A stretch of DNA of 64,000 bases, from the NCBI GenBank assembly GCA_038125265.1, contig JAYPDM010000003.1, forward strand, positions 1 to 64,000, read 5' to 3'. How positions within the stretch are numbered: the stretch's first letter is position 1; every line of letters begins with the position of its first letter. The DNA is from JAURFX01 sp038125265 (GTDB lineage: Bacteria > Pseudomonadota > Gammaproteobacteria > Steroidobacterales > Rariloculaceae). The notes below the pieces were generated by a model. That model was not told the origin of the DNA, ran no database searches, and saw only the letters and a program-made list of their open reading frames with translations. A program made the position numbers and the translations under genes. Shown here piece after piece: positions 27,200 to 36,301 of the stretch.

Positions 27200-27977
27200 A
27201 TTAATGCAAAAAGTTCTCAACGAGGGTGAGAAAAAAGAGGATAGAACTGGTACAGGCACTTTAAGTCTTTTCGGTCATCAGATGAGGTTTCCTCTTAAGG
27301 ACGGCTTTCCATTGGTCACGACTAAACGTGTTCACCTCAAGTCCATTATTTATGAGCTTCTCTGGTTTCTTCAGGGAGATACCAACATCAAATACCTAAA
27401 TGAGCATGGCGTGACCATTTGGGACGAGTGGGCCGATGCCAATGGGGATCTTGGTCCCGTTTATGGTAAGCAATGGAGAAGCTGGAAAACTTCTGATGAG
27501 GACACCATTGATCAGATATCCAATGCTATCGATCAGATAAGAGGCAATCCTGATTCAAGGAGGATCATCGTTAATGCTTGGAATGTTGCTGAGATAGATA
27601 AAATGGCCTTAGCCCCTTGCCATACCATGTTTCAGTTCTATGTGAGTAATGGGTCTTTATCATTGCAGCTCTATCAGCGCAGTGCGGATATTTTTTTGGG
27701 TGTGCCTTTTAATATAGCTTCCTATGCACTGCTGTTATTAATGGTGGCTCAACAATGCAATTTAAATCCGGGTGACTTTATATGGACCGGCGGTGATTGC
27801 CATCTTTATGTTAACCATTTAGAGCAGGTAAAGACTCAGTTATCTAGGGATCCTCATCCATTACCATCTATGAAGCTGTTGCGAAAGCCCAAATCAATCT
27901 TTGAATACGAATTTGAGGATTTCTTGTTAGAAGATTACCTTCACCATGAGCCTCTGAGAGCACCTGTCGCTGTCTAG
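27183..27977 (+). CDS. thyA: Thymidylate synthase
   Basis: 264 residues, the E. coli length exactly. Methylates dUMP using methylene-THF. Catalytic Cys146 in LAPCHTMFQFYV; also GTGTLSLFGHQMRF, LWFLQGDTN and QRSADIFLGVPFNI. The start lies inside lgt; the end overlaps apaH by four bases on the opposite strand. Consumes methylene-THF made by the gcv operon. Confidence 0.98.
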   Translation: MRQYLELMQKVLNEGEKKEDRTGTGTLSLFGHQMRFPLKDGFPLVTTKRVHLKSIIYELLWFLQGDTNIKYLNEHGVTIWDEWADANGDLGPVYGKQWRSWKTSDEDTIDQISNAIDQIRGNPDSRRIIVNAWNVAEIDKMALAPCHTMFQFYVSNGSLSLQLYQRSADIFLGVPFNIASYALLLLMVAQQCNLNPGDFIWTGGDCHLYVNHLEQVKTQLSRDPHPLPSMKLLRKPKSIFEYEFEDFLLEDYLHHEPLRAPVAV

Positions 27978-28786
27978 CTAGAGAGATTTTTTTGTTGGAT
28001 GATTGTCAAATCCTCTAATTTTAATGCAGTAAGATCATTACCCCAGACGCATCCTGAGTCGAGACAATAAATATTTTTAAAGGTAAAAAGACCAAGCGAC
28101 GCCCAGTGCCCAAAAATTATTTTTCTATCTTGTGGTAGTTGATTTGCTAATTCATACCAAGGTTTAAGTTCATGAGGTTGATTCCCTGGGGGCACTTTAG
28201 TCTCAAGGTCCAAAGAGCCATCACTGTAACAATAACGCATTCGCGTTAGGACATTGAGCCAAAATCTAGTGTATTCCCAATCATTTTTCACAGTATTAGG
28301 ATGAATAGGAGCGTTGCCATACATTTTTGCTAATACATTTAGCCAATCACTAGATTTCAACTTATCTTCAATTTCATTTGCCGCAGCAAGCGTGATTTTT
28401 ATATTTGATAAGGGGTAGATACCCGCATGAACCATCATAAAATTTAATGCATCATTATTTATGATTAATGGCTTTTCTCTAAGCCACTCGACAATATTTG
28501 CGAGGTTCTTTGATTGTAAGATATCCTGAAACGTATCATTTGGGCCAATATGTCTTTGCTTGGTAGCTACCGCCAAAAAATGAAGCTCATGATTGCCAAG
28601 CACAAAATTAATACTGCTTTCATTTTGATAAGCAAATTCAATAACCTCTAATGAGTTGGGTCCACGGTTTATAAGGTCCCCAGCCAACCAAAGCTTATCC
28701 TTTTGTGGATCAAAGGCTATCTTTTCAAGGAGGCTTAAGAGTTCCTTATAACAACCTTGGATATCTCCAATAAAATAATTACTCAT
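27974..28786 (-). CDS. apaH: Bis(5'-nucleosyl)-tetraphosphatase (symmetrical)
   Basis: 270 residues. Hydrolyses Ap4A to two ADP and, in E. coli, removes Np4 caps from RNA. Metallophosphatase motifs: GDIQGCY at the N-terminus, GDLINRGPNS, GNHELHFLAV and a late GHWASLG. Last gene of the lptD-surA-pdxA-rsmA-apaH unit, its start overlapping rsmA by eight bases. Confidence 0.97.
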   Translation of the reverse strand: MSNYFIGDIQGCYKELLSLLEKIAFDPQKDKLWLAGDLINRGPNSLEVIEFAYQNESSINFVLGNHELHFLAVATKQRHIGPNDTFQDILQSKNLANIVEWLREKPLIINNDALNFMMVHAGIYPLSNIKITLAAANEIEDKLKSSDWLNVLAKMYGNAPIHPNTVKNDWEYTRFWLNVLTRMRYCYSDGSLDLETKVPPGNQPHELKPWYELANQLPQDRKIIFGHWASLGLFTFKNIYCLDSGCVWGNDLTALKLEDLTIIQQKNLSS

Positions 28787-29558
28787 TTTTCAGATAGTTA
28801 GACATGTTTGCATAATCCCGAATACTAAGGTCCTCGGGTCTAAGGCTGGAATCAATGTTTAAGGATTCCCAATCCTTCTGGTTAAGACGGTCTTTCAAGA
28901 TGGTTGAAATTTTTTTTCTACGCATGGAAAAACATTTATGGACGAGATGACTGAATACAGTTTGATCGAGAATATGAATATTATTTTTATGATCAAAATT
29001 TATCTTTAAAAAAGTTGAATTTACCTTAGGTGGTGGATCAAATGCATTAGGTGGTAAATCAAATAAATGATCAATTGAAACTTCAAGTTGCGTAAAGATT
29101 GATAATTTTCCAAATTTCTTTGATCCAGGTTGAGCACATAAGCGTTCTGCTACCTCCTTTTGCACCATAATGTATCCTAGAGAGAATAGGTGCTTACAAT
29201 CTATTAATCTAAAAATTATCTCGGTAGCGATGTTGTAGGGGAGGTTGCCTATGATTTTATATTTGCACTTAGGATCTAAAATAGTTTTTAAATCTATCTG
29301 AAGGACATCGGTATTAAAAAACTCTACCTTAGAGTGATCGATCATTTTTTTTTGCAATAAAAAATCTACCATTCTTTTATCGATTTCAATTACCTTAAGG
29401 CTTCTGCATTGACTTTGTAGAGGCAGGGTTATTGCACCATCCCCGCAACCGATCTCAACTAAATCATCTGAATGCTCAGGAGTTACAGCGTCTAGAATTA
29501 GATTAATATAGTGTTGATCTACTAAAAAGTTTTGACCAAATCGTTTCTTTTTATGCAT
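28779..29558 (-). CDS. rsmA: 16S rRNA (adenine1518/1519-N6)-dimethyltransferase
   Basis: 259 residues (KsgA/RsmA). SAM-dependent dimethylation of two adenines in the 3' hairpin of 16S rRNA late in 30S assembly. KKRFGQNFLVDQHYI opens the protein, EIGCGDGAITLPL is the SAM loop and GNLPYNIATEII carries the catalytic NLPY motif. Overlaps pdxA and apaH by eight bases each, indicating translational coupling within the operon. Confidence 0.97.
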   Translation of the reverse strand: MHKKKRFGQNFLVDQHYINLILDAVTPEHSDDLVEIGCGDGAITLPLQSQCRSLKVIEIDKRMVDFLLQKKMIDHSKVEFFNTDVLQIDLKTILDPKCKYKIIGNLPYNIATEIIFRLIDCKHLFSLGYIMVQKEVAERLCAQPGSKKFGKLSIFTQLEVSIDHLFDLPPNAFDPPPKVNSTFLKINFDHKNNIHILDQTVFSHLVHKCFSMRRKKISTILKDRLNQKDWESLNIDSSLRPEDLSIRDYANMSNYLKNE

Positions 29559-30531
29559 TCGCTAATTTTTTTGCTAACGCAAATGCTTGCACGAGGCTTT
29601 GTTCTGACGCTTGGTGCGTTCCTGCCTTATCAAGCGCAGTACCGTGATCTACGCTTGTTCTAATTATGTCTATACCCACCGTGATATTGACAATTGTCTC
29701 AAAGAAATGTGACTTGATAACAGGGAGTACTTGGTCATGATACATTCCTAAATAAAGGTCAAATTTTGCTAAATCATTAAATGCGGTATCAGCACTGAGT
29801 GGCCCCTCAGCATTGATTCCTCTGTTTCTTAGAAGCTCTATGGCTGGGCCGATCACTTCAATCTCTTCTTGGCCTAACTTTCCAGATTCTCCGGCGTGTG
29901 GATTAAGTCCTAGCACTGCAATTTTAGGTCTTCTATTTAAGAACTTTTTTTCAAGCCATGCATTTAAAACCTCAACAACTGCAATGATCTTTTCTTTAGT
30001 CACCATTCTTGTAACCTCTGCTAGCGGTATATGAGTTGTTAGTAAGGCCGTCATCATTGTTGGACTGGCTAATACCATTACAGGGTTGTCATTTTTTAGC
30101 ACTTTGGCAATGTATTCGGTATGCCCCATAAAATCTCTTTTTTGCTCAGAGATAAGACTTTTTTGTACCGGGCAGGTAACCATAGCCGACGCTTTATTGC
30201 TTTTACACAATGCAATAGCGTGATCTATTTGGCTCATCACAGAATTAATATTTTTTGGATCTAAGGTTCCAGGTAGGACCTTTGCGCTGCAAGGAAAATC
30301 GATCACTGATATTTTTTCTAATGTCATCTGATCAAGACTATCCTCAGGGGCGAACTTCTCGAATTCAAGCTCTAAGTTTAGTAGGTTAGCTCGATCTCTT
30401 AATGTTTTTAGGCACCCTAAGATGGCAAAATTTTCACGAGCTTTTAATGCCTTTTGGGAAAATTTAAGAGTGATGTCAGGGCCTATACCAGCTGGTTCTC
30501 CAGAGGTAATGATTATAGGGCGTTCACTCAT
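29551..30531 (-). CDS. pdxA: 4-hydroxythreonine-4-phosphate dehydrogenase
   Basis: 326 residues (E. coli 329). NAD-dependent, metal-requiring step of the DXP-dependent pyridoxal phosphate pathway; PLP is then used by GcvPB. Recognised by ITSGEPAGIGPDI at the N-terminus, GHTEYIA, GLNPHAGESG and MYHDQVLP with the metal-binding His. Starts directly after the surA stop. Member of the conserved lptD-surA-pdxA-rsmA-apaH order. Confidence 0.97.
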   Translation of the reverse strand: MSERPIIITSGEPAGIGPDITLKFSQKALKARENFAILGCLKTLRDRANLLNLELEFEKFAPEDSLDQMTLEKISVIDFPCSAKVLPGTLDPKNINSVMSQIDHAIALCKSNKASAMVTCPVQKSLISEQKRDFMGHTEYIAKVLKNDNPVMVLASPTMMTALLTTHIPLAEVTRMVTKEKIIAVVEVLNAWLEKKFLNRRPKIAVLGLNPHAGESGKLGQEEIEVIGPAIELLRNRGINAEGPLSADTAFNDLAKFDLYLGMYHDQVLPVIKSHFFETIVNITVGIDIIRTSVDHGTALDKAGTHQASEQSLVQAFALAKKLANA

Positions 30532-31821
30532 TTAGAGTAATATTTCGATATAGGCTTGATCTCTTAATTGAGTTACCCATCGCAATCTTTGCTCTTCAAA
30601 CTTACGTTCCCTGATTTGCGTATCACACTCAAGTTCGATCATCTCATTGGTTGCATCGTGCATTCTATTGCCTATGACTTCTGCGATATGCCAACCAAAA
30701 CGAGATTGAAAGGGAGGTGTAACTTCTGCTTCACTCAAATCAGCAATTTGAGATTCGAATTCTGGAACCAAATAACCGGGCGATGTCCATCCCAAGCTGC
30801 CCATTTCTGCTGCGGATAATGGATCCTCAGAAACGGCGGAGGCAACAATTCCAAAATCCTCACCCATCAATATTCTATCCCTAATGTCACTGAGTCGTTG
30901 CTGGATGACCAAATCATCTTCAAGTTCTGTAGGGGTAAGCAGAATATGCCTAATAAGTTTTTGGGGGACCATGGCAGATTCTTGTCCCTCTTTAGCATTA
31001 AGTTTTACGATGTGGATATCATTATTGGAGATAATTGCCTCGGATATTTCCCCGATCTCTAGTGATCGAACTTGATTGGCAAAAATTACAGGCAGTTGAT
31101 TTCCACTTCTCCAGCCTATTTGACCTCCAGATTCTGCGGTACCGGCCGATGAAAATTCGATTGCTAAAGACTCAAAACTTTGTCCACCATTGAGTTGATC
31201 AATGATGCTTTGGGCAAATTCAATAAATTCATCCTGAGAAGCGATACCCAGTGACTGTCGATTCAGCAAGATATGGGAGACATTAAACTGTACTTCACTT
31301 TGGATGAGTTCAAGTTGGTCATTCATGCAGCTGTTGAGCTCTAGGGGTAGCACCTGAATTCTAGGTCCCACATCCCTTCTCATAAGCTCTTGGATAATCA
31401 GTTGCTCTCTAAGTTCATTTCTATAGACCAGATAATCAATACCATTTTCGCTCAGCATCATTGGGATTTGAGTAAGTGATATATTATTTTGAGCTGCAAT
31501 ACCATTGAGTGCCTGATTTATGTCATCATCAGTTATAAAGACGCCTAACTGACCTGCTCTTTGCACTTGCACTCTTCTAGAGATCAGCTGATCAAGTACT
31601 TCATTTTCAATTTCTTGAGCAGAAAAATTGATTAAAATATTTGGATCAATATTACCTCGAAAGGCTTGAATTTGAGGCTCAAGTTCACTTCTAAGGATGA
31701 CATCATCATTAATGATTGCTACTACATCATCAACCAGCTCACCAAAACCACCAAGGTCTAAGGTTTGGGAATTGAGCTGAAAAGGCATCAAAAGAAGAAA
31801 GAAAAATTTTATTTTTTTCAT
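30532..31821 (-). CDS. surA: Periplasmic peptidyl-prolyl isomerase/chaperone SurA
   Basis: 429 residues (E. coli 428). Signal peptide KKIKFFFLLLMPFQLNSQ, N-terminal chaperone region (VAIINDDVILRSEL), then two parvulin domains beginning near residue 175 (NVSHILL) and 285 (RHILLTP), then the C-terminal helix. Escorts outer-membrane proteins such as LptD, encoded 7 bases upstream, to the Bam complex. The second parvulin domain keeps the usual GSLGWTSPGYLVPEFE segment. Confidence 0.97.
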   Translation of the reverse strand: MKKIKFFFLLLMPFQLNSQTLDLGGFGELVDDVVAIINDDVILRSELEPQIQAFRGNIDPNILINFSAQEIENEVLDQLISRRVQVQRAGQLGVFITDDDINQALNGIAAQNNISLTQIPMMLSENGIDYLVYRNELREQLIIQELMRRDVGPRIQVLPLELNSCMNDQLELIQSEVQFNVSHILLNRQSLGIASQDEFIEFAQSIIDQLNGGQSFESLAIEFSSAGTAESGGQIGWRSGNQLPVIFANQVRSLEIGEISEAIISNNDIHIVKLNAKEGQESAMVPQKLIRHILLTPTELEDDLVIQQRLSDIRDRILMGEDFGIVASAVSEDPLSAAEMGSLGWTSPGYLVPEFESQIADLSEAEVTPPFQSRFGWHIAEVIGNRMHDATNEMIELECDTQIRERKFEEQRLRWVTQLRDQAYIEILL

Positions 31822-31828
31822 TTAATAA

Positions 31829-33982
31829 TTATCTAACTCCATTACCTATCAAATTAGTTATCAAGTTGCTTCTATTATTAATCAGACCCGTTAAAAAGAA
31901 TTGAATTCTAAAGCCGTCATCTTGGTCGCCGTTTCTCTGGCTTATATAATTATAGTATTCAATACCTAGACCCCAACAACAGCCATTGTACTGCCATCCC
32001 AATCTCTTTTCTAGGGATTCACTGTTTTCAAAGTCATAGGAAATTTTTGAAAAAAAACTTCCATTAAACATAGGGAATACACTTGCTAGGGTAAGCTGAT
32101 TTAAAAATTGATCTCTTTGTGAGTACCCCAAAGAGAAATAAGTTTGTTCATTAGCATTATAGATGATCCGTGCCACAGTCTGTGTGGCAGTTGCATCCGC
32201 TTCATTCCATCTTCTAGAAAATTGAGCTCTGAATGTTGAGGTGAATTGTGAATTTAGTTCAATAATATAATCATTGTCGACAGAGATATTGGATACGTCT
32301 TCAAAAGGTTTTCTACTTGCCAGTGCAAAAGTTCCACTAAGAATCTCTCTTTTTGTAGAATTTTGAAGAATTTCTGTGGATACCCCAAGCACCAAATCAT
32401 CCCGAGGGAGTACTCTGTCTGCACCTACAAATCTAAATGGATTGAAGATACTTAGATAACTAAGCTCAGCAAGCGAAGAATCGATTATGGGAATATCTTC
32501 CTGGTTAGAAATATCAGATTGCACAATCAGTAGCTTTGGCTCGATTATTTGGTCCAAAGAGCGACTCAAATTCTTACGAAAGCGTGCATTTATCTCAATG
32601 GAGGCCACACCCGCGGTCCTATTAATATCCAGGATCTCGTTATGGTAATTTGTCAGTCGGTATAAATAACTCGGGGTAATATTTATGCCGCTAAGATTGA
32701 TTGCCGAAGACAGAGAATGAGTTGAATCAAATCTAAGAATATTATCGTACTCCTCAAAGTAAGATAACTCAGAGAAATGATCATAAAAAATACCCCCAAA
32801 GGACTTAAATCCAATGAGAGAGAGTGAGGGGATAAGCGATTCATCCTTATTTTGATGTGGTCTAGAGGATATGCTGGCGTACTCATCTAATGGATTGATA
32901 ATTGTATTTTGAAAAGCTTGTGCATTAAAATGCCAGTTTCCGAAATGTCCTGATAGGTGAATGTTATCTTTGATATATGGGGTAGCAACCATATTTCGGC
33001 TTGTATAAAAGTCCTCATAGTAATTCTGATCAGAGAAAGTCTCGATATTGCCACCAAGCGTAAAGTTTTCGATATTAAAATTAAAATTAAGCTCGGAAAC
33101 ATACCTATTTGTCTCGCTAATTTGATCATTGATAAGCTGCCATGATAAGTCCAATTCACCGCTGGATATCAAATGCCTGTATTGACCCTCGAGGGTTGAG
33201 CCGTACTCAGAAATATAACCTGGCGAAAGAATCAGGTCATAGTTTTCAGATAAATTAAGGTAGAAGGGGAAGCTGATATTTGTACCCAGTTTCTGGCTAT
33301 TGCCAAATTCAGGCATTAAAAACCCCGTCTTACGTTGGTTGCTTATCGGAAAGCTAAGACTGGGCAAATAGAGTAGAGGTATGTTTTTTAGTCGAAGACT
33401 TAAATTAGAGGCACGCCCTATACCTTCTTGGGTGTTTAAATTTAACCTAGAGGCATTTATTGACCAAAAGGGGATTTCCTCTGCACATGTTGTGAAGAAA
33501 GCATTTTCAATATCAAGTAAACCAGCGTTATTAATGGTGAGCCTACCCGAACGACCTATTGCAAAAGGATTAGATAAATCAAATTCCGTCTCAATAAAGG
33601 AAATTGACTCGTTGACAGTATCAATTTCTGCATACTCACTTGCAATAAAGATATTTCTATCCGAATAACTGACCGAGCCACTTGCTTCAGCAAAGCCTGT
33701 AGATTGAAAATAAAGTGCTTGTTCCGCCATGATTACTTTTTCGCCCATTGAGAATGAGATATTTTCAAAGTAATCTGACCCATCAGCCCTTGATAAATCA
33801 ACAAATCTTGCTGAAATTTCAATATTTTCGGTAAGATTTACTGGTTCAGAGGTGTCATTATAAAACCTATCGAGCACCCCTTGCCTTAAGGGTGGAGAAC
33901 AAACTTGCGCCCTCAGTCCATCCATAGGCAAAATCGCAATTAATAGGAAGCAAAGATACTTCATAGTGTAAAATTTTCTCAT
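31829..33982 (-). CDS. lptD: LPS assembly outer-membrane protein LptD
   Basis: 717 residues (E. coli 784). Signal peptide, then an OstA-like jellyroll domain (about 45-155) and a large beta barrel. The four cysteines that form LptD's inter-domain disulfides are all present: C28, C166 and the adjacent pair C668-C669 (NGCCWG). Inserts LPS into the outer leaflet with LptE. A second ATG at 33964 would give a shorter signal peptide and is equally plausible. Head of the surA operon, divergent from the murU-like gene with only 27 bases between. Confidence 0.95.
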   Translation of the reverse strand: MRKFYTMKYLCFLLIAILPMDGLRAQVCSPPLRQGVLDRFYNDTSEPVNLTENIEISARFVDLSRADGSDYFENISFSMGEKVIMAEQALYFQSTGFAEASGSVSYSDRNIFIASEYAEIDTVNESISFIETEFDLSNPFAIGRSGRLTINNAGLLDIENAFFTTCAEEIPFWSINASRLNLNTQEGIGRASNLSLRLKNIPLLYLPSLSFPISNQRKTGFLMPEFGNSQKLGTNISFPFYLNLSENYDLILSPGYISEYGSTLEGQYRHLISSGELDLSWQLINDQISETNRYVSELNFNFNIENFTLGGNIETFSDQNYYEDFYTSRNMVATPYIKDNIHLSGHFGNWHFNAQAFQNTIINPLDEYASISSRPHQNKDESLIPSLSLIGFKSFGGIFYDHFSELSYFEEYDNILRFDSTHSLSSAINLSGINITPSYLYRLTNYHNEILDINRTAGVASIEINARFRKNLSRSLDQIIEPKLLIVQSDISNQEDIPIIDSSLAELSYLSIFNPFRFVGADRVLPRDDLVLGVSTEILQNSTKREILSGTFALASRKPFEDVSNISVDNDYIIELNSQFTSTFRAQFSRRWNEADATATQTVARIIYNANEQTYFSLGYSQRDQFLNQLTLASVFPMFNGSFFSKISYDFENSESLEKRLGWQYNGCCWGLGIEYYNYISQRNGDQDDGFRIQFFLTGLINNRSNLITNLIGNGVR

Positions 33983-34009
33983 AATAACAAAATCTTTTTT
34001 AAAGTATTT

Positions 34010-34669
34010 ATGGAGGCAATCATCTTAAGTGCAGGCAAGGGAACCCGAATCAAAGGATTTCAAGATGGCACCCCTAAACCGCTTTTAAAGTTTAAAAAAA
34101 AATCTCTTCTCATCAGACATATTGAAAAATTGCGGGTTGCAGGATTTTCAAAAATTCATATAAACATTTCCAGTTACACCGATCAAATTCAAGCCCATCT
34201 TGAACAAGAATTAGACGATCTTGAAAATATTGAAATACATCATGAGGGGGATGAGCCGCTTGAGACAGCGGGTGGAATCATTAATATTCTTCCAAAGATC
34301 AAGCAGAATAGCTTTTCAGTCATTAACTCAGATATTCTGACAAAATTTGACTTTAAAGAACTCACTAAGCTGAGTGCTCATAATTATTTGGTGCTGGTGA
34401 ATAATCCATCTTGGAAAAACAACAGTGACTATGGAATTAGTGAGCAAGGATTGATCATAAAGCAACAAAAAAAATATACTTTCTCTGGAATAAGTGTCCT
34501 TGATAAAAGTTTATTTGAAGGTTTTCTTCCAGGTAAACGGAGCCTCACTGAGATCTTTGATAGAGCTATTGATAATCAGGTGCTCAAAGGATTTGTTACA
34601 AAGTCTTTATGGTTTGATATGGGCACCCCTGAGAGGTTTAAGGAGGCAGAAAACTATATTAAAGATTAG
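34010..34669 (+). CDS. Nucleotidyltransferase, MurU-like
   Basis: 219 residues, a single nucleotidyltransferase domain. LSAGKGTRIKGF...TPKPLLKF is the nucleotide-binding loop; ETAGGI follows, INSDIL holds the metal-binding Asp and WFDMGTPERF closes the domain. The best match in function is N-acetylmuramate 1-phosphate uridylyltransferase (MurU), which lies beside lptD in pseudomonads and recycles cell-wall sugar. However the partner kinase gene amgK, normally between lptD and murU, is absent, so the sugar phosphate it uses is uncertain. The 3' end overlaps the NmrA-type gene by 11 bases. Confidence 0.78.
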   Translation: MEAIILSAGKGTRIKGFQDGTPKPLLKFKKKSLLIRHIEKLRVAGFSKIHINISSYTDQIQAHLEQELDDLENIEIHHEGDEPLETAGGIINILPKIKQNSFSVINSDILTKFDFKELTKLSAHNYLVLVNNPSWKNNSDYGISEQGLIIKQQKKYTFSGISVLDKSLFEGFLPGKRSLTEIFDRAIDNQVLKGFVTKSLWFDMGTPERFKEAENYIKD

Positions 34670-35584
34670 ATTGTAATAAGAAGTCATAGAAGCTATTTGT
34701 CCAAGGGTAGTTAGCTTTAAAGGACTCATAATCAAAAGGGTCCTCGTTTGTGAGGTACCATCTCTCCCTAATAATATCAGTCTCAGTGGCATCTTCTAGA
34801 AAATCTTCCCACTCAAGTTGTTGGTAGATTAGGCACCCCAGATTAATATCATTGTAGGTTTCGATTATTTGCTGATAAGACAATTTGTCACCGGCAATAA
34901 TTTGTGTCATACCAATCCACTGACCTGGGCCTGAAAAAGCCAAGGATACAAATCTACCAATATCGCTAGGATCAATAAATGTACGCTGTAAATCTGAAGG
35001 TAGCGGACCCGAAACATTACAACCTTCCTGATCATTCAGAAGATCTATCAATGCAGTCATAAATGAAGCAGGCCGGAAAATAGTATAGGGTAATCCTGAG
35101 CTTATCAGATGATTTTCTATGACAAGCTTACTTTCAAATTGTGGCACCCCAGTATCAAGATGTGCTTTTGATACTGAGGTATAGATAAAATGTTTTACGC
35201 TCGAGGCTTTGGCCGCTTCAATGACATTTATTCCATATTCAACCTCTGTATCTGTGCCTATACCTCTATACTGTTGAACTGAAAACACACCGTAAACATT
35301 CTGCATGGCACGGAGTAATGATTCATAGTCTGAAAAATCTCCCTCAACCATCTCAACGCCCATTTCTGAGAGGGTTAGGGATGCTTCGCTATTATTATTC
35401 CGAGTTAATCCCCTTACCTGAAAGCCCTCATTAAGTAGTGCTATAACTACCGCACCGCCCTGAGTCCCGGTAGCACCTGTAACAAGTATGATTGGTTTTT
35501 CAGTTCCTTGCGAAAAAACCTGAGCGGTAAGCAAGAAGCAGAATAATAAGACTATATGTATTAGTCTATTTTGAGCCGCGATCA
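34659..35584 (-). CDS. Exported NmrA-type NAD(P)-binding protein (5' end beyond assembly gap)
   Basis: An atypical short-chain dehydrogenase of the NmrA class: LVTGATGTQGGAVVIALL is the nucleotide-binding loop and VKHFIYTSVSKAHL and PYTIFRPASFM follow the family. The frame runs into the 100-N gap. The bases on both sides of that gap are an identical 55-mer; joining them gives an ATG at 35746 and the N-terminus MPLIAAQNRLIHIVLLFCFL followed by LTAQVFSQG, a convincing signal peptide. So this nucleotide-binding fold seems to be exported, which is unusual. The joined start overlaps the end of the small gene at 35721-35930. Substrate unknown. Confidence 0.72.
35530..35584. repeat. 55-base contig-end duplicate, left copy
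   Basis: Identical in all 55 bases to 35685-35739 on the other side of the 100-N gap. It is an unmerged contig overlap, not a biological repeat; 55 is a common assembler k-mer size. Confidence 0.9.
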
Positions 35585-35684
35585 NNNNNNNNNNNNNNNN
35601 NNNNNNNNNNNNNNNNNNNNNNNNNNNNNNNNNNNNNNNNNNNNNNNNNNNNNNNNNNNNNNNNNNNNNNNNNNNNNNNNNNNN
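35585..35684. other. Assembly gap of 100 N, probably spurious
   Basis: Exactly 100 N between two copies of one 55-base sequence. The two contigs overlap, so the true sequence most likely has neither the N nor the second copy. Confidence 0.92.
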
Positions 35685-35739
35685 AGCAAGAAGCAGAATA
35701 ATAAGACTATATGTATTAGTCTATTTTGAGCCGCGATCA
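35685..35739. repeat. 55-base contig-end duplicate, right copy
   Basis: Second copy of the 55-mer at 35530-35584. It contains the stop codon of the small gene (35721-35723) and, on the minus strand, encodes part of the signal peptide of the NmrA-type protein once the gap is closed. Confidence 0.9.
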
Positions 35740-35930
35740 AGGGCATTCCTAGCAATAGATTTTGACCATCTTACAAAGTGCCATAGTTGATCTGTCATCC
35801 TTGGAGAGTTCGACGGCTCTAAAGGAAGGTCTCGAATTTCTTGGAGAGCTGATTTATAGATATTAAGTTCATCCTCAAGAGTATTAGTAGATTCAATTTT
35901 TTGAATGGGATTTTTAATTTCTTGAGACAT
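35721..35930 (-). CDS. Small protein of unknown function
   Basis: 69 residues from the ATG at 35930 (a longer frame starts at 35969 but adds a hydrophobic unconserved stretch). Charged and helical, with a C-terminal segment HFVRWSKSIARNALDR that looks amphipathic and basic. I do not recognise a family. A TATAAT lies 6 bases before the ATG on the minus strand, so a leaderless message is possible. Its end overlaps the start of the exported NmrA-type gene after the gap is closed (35723-35746), which suggests co-translation. Divergent from phhB. Confidence 0.6.
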   Translation of the reverse strand: MSQEIKNPIQKIESTNTLEDELNIYKSALQEIRDLPLEPSNSPRMTDQLWHFVRWSKSIARNALDRGSK

Positions 35931-35989
35931 ATTTAAATTATAAATTATTGTTATAGTATAAGCATGCAATTTAATTTTAAAGAGAATTG

Positions 35990-36301
35990 ATGTCCCCCCA
36001 GTTACTTTCAGAAGAAGACATTAAAAAATTACTGCAGGCTTATCCTTTATGGGAGTTAAGCAATGAAACTTTCCTTACCTGCATCATTAAAGATCGTAAT
36101 TATCAAAATCTCGTGGATTTGGTGCTAAAGATAAGTGAGATCGCTGAAGAAATGAATCATCATCCAGATATTATATTCTCCTGGGGGAAGCTTCAGATTG
36201 ATATCACTACTCACGAGTCTGGAGGAATCACTTTGAGGGATCAGTTATTTATCGAAAAACTTGAGAAGATATTTAATCAAAGTGAAATTTTTCTTTCTTA
36301 A
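35990..36301 (+). CDS. phhB: Pterin-4a-carbinolamine dehydratase
   Basis: 103 residues from the ATG at 35990, preceded by AGAGAA. The active-site motif EEMNHHPDI with two adjacent His is present, followed by TTHESGGIT. Dehydrates 4a-hydroxytetrahydrobiopterin formed by aromatic amino acid hydroxylases; no phenylalanine hydroxylase gene is in the window, and in some bacteria the protein acts in molybdopterin or general pterin metabolism. Overlaps the convergent membrane-protein gene by 29 bases. Confidence 0.92.
   Translation: MSPQLLSEEDIKKLLQAYPLWELSNETFLTCIIKDRNYQNLVDLVLKISEIAEEMNHHPDIIFSWGKLQIDITTHESGGITLRDQLFIEKLEKIFNQSEIFLS

Noticed and set aside
35530..35739. Direct repeat or mobile-element ends around the second gap
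   Set aside because: Perfect 55-base identity abutting the N run is explained by an unmerged contig overlap; no transposase or inverted ends.
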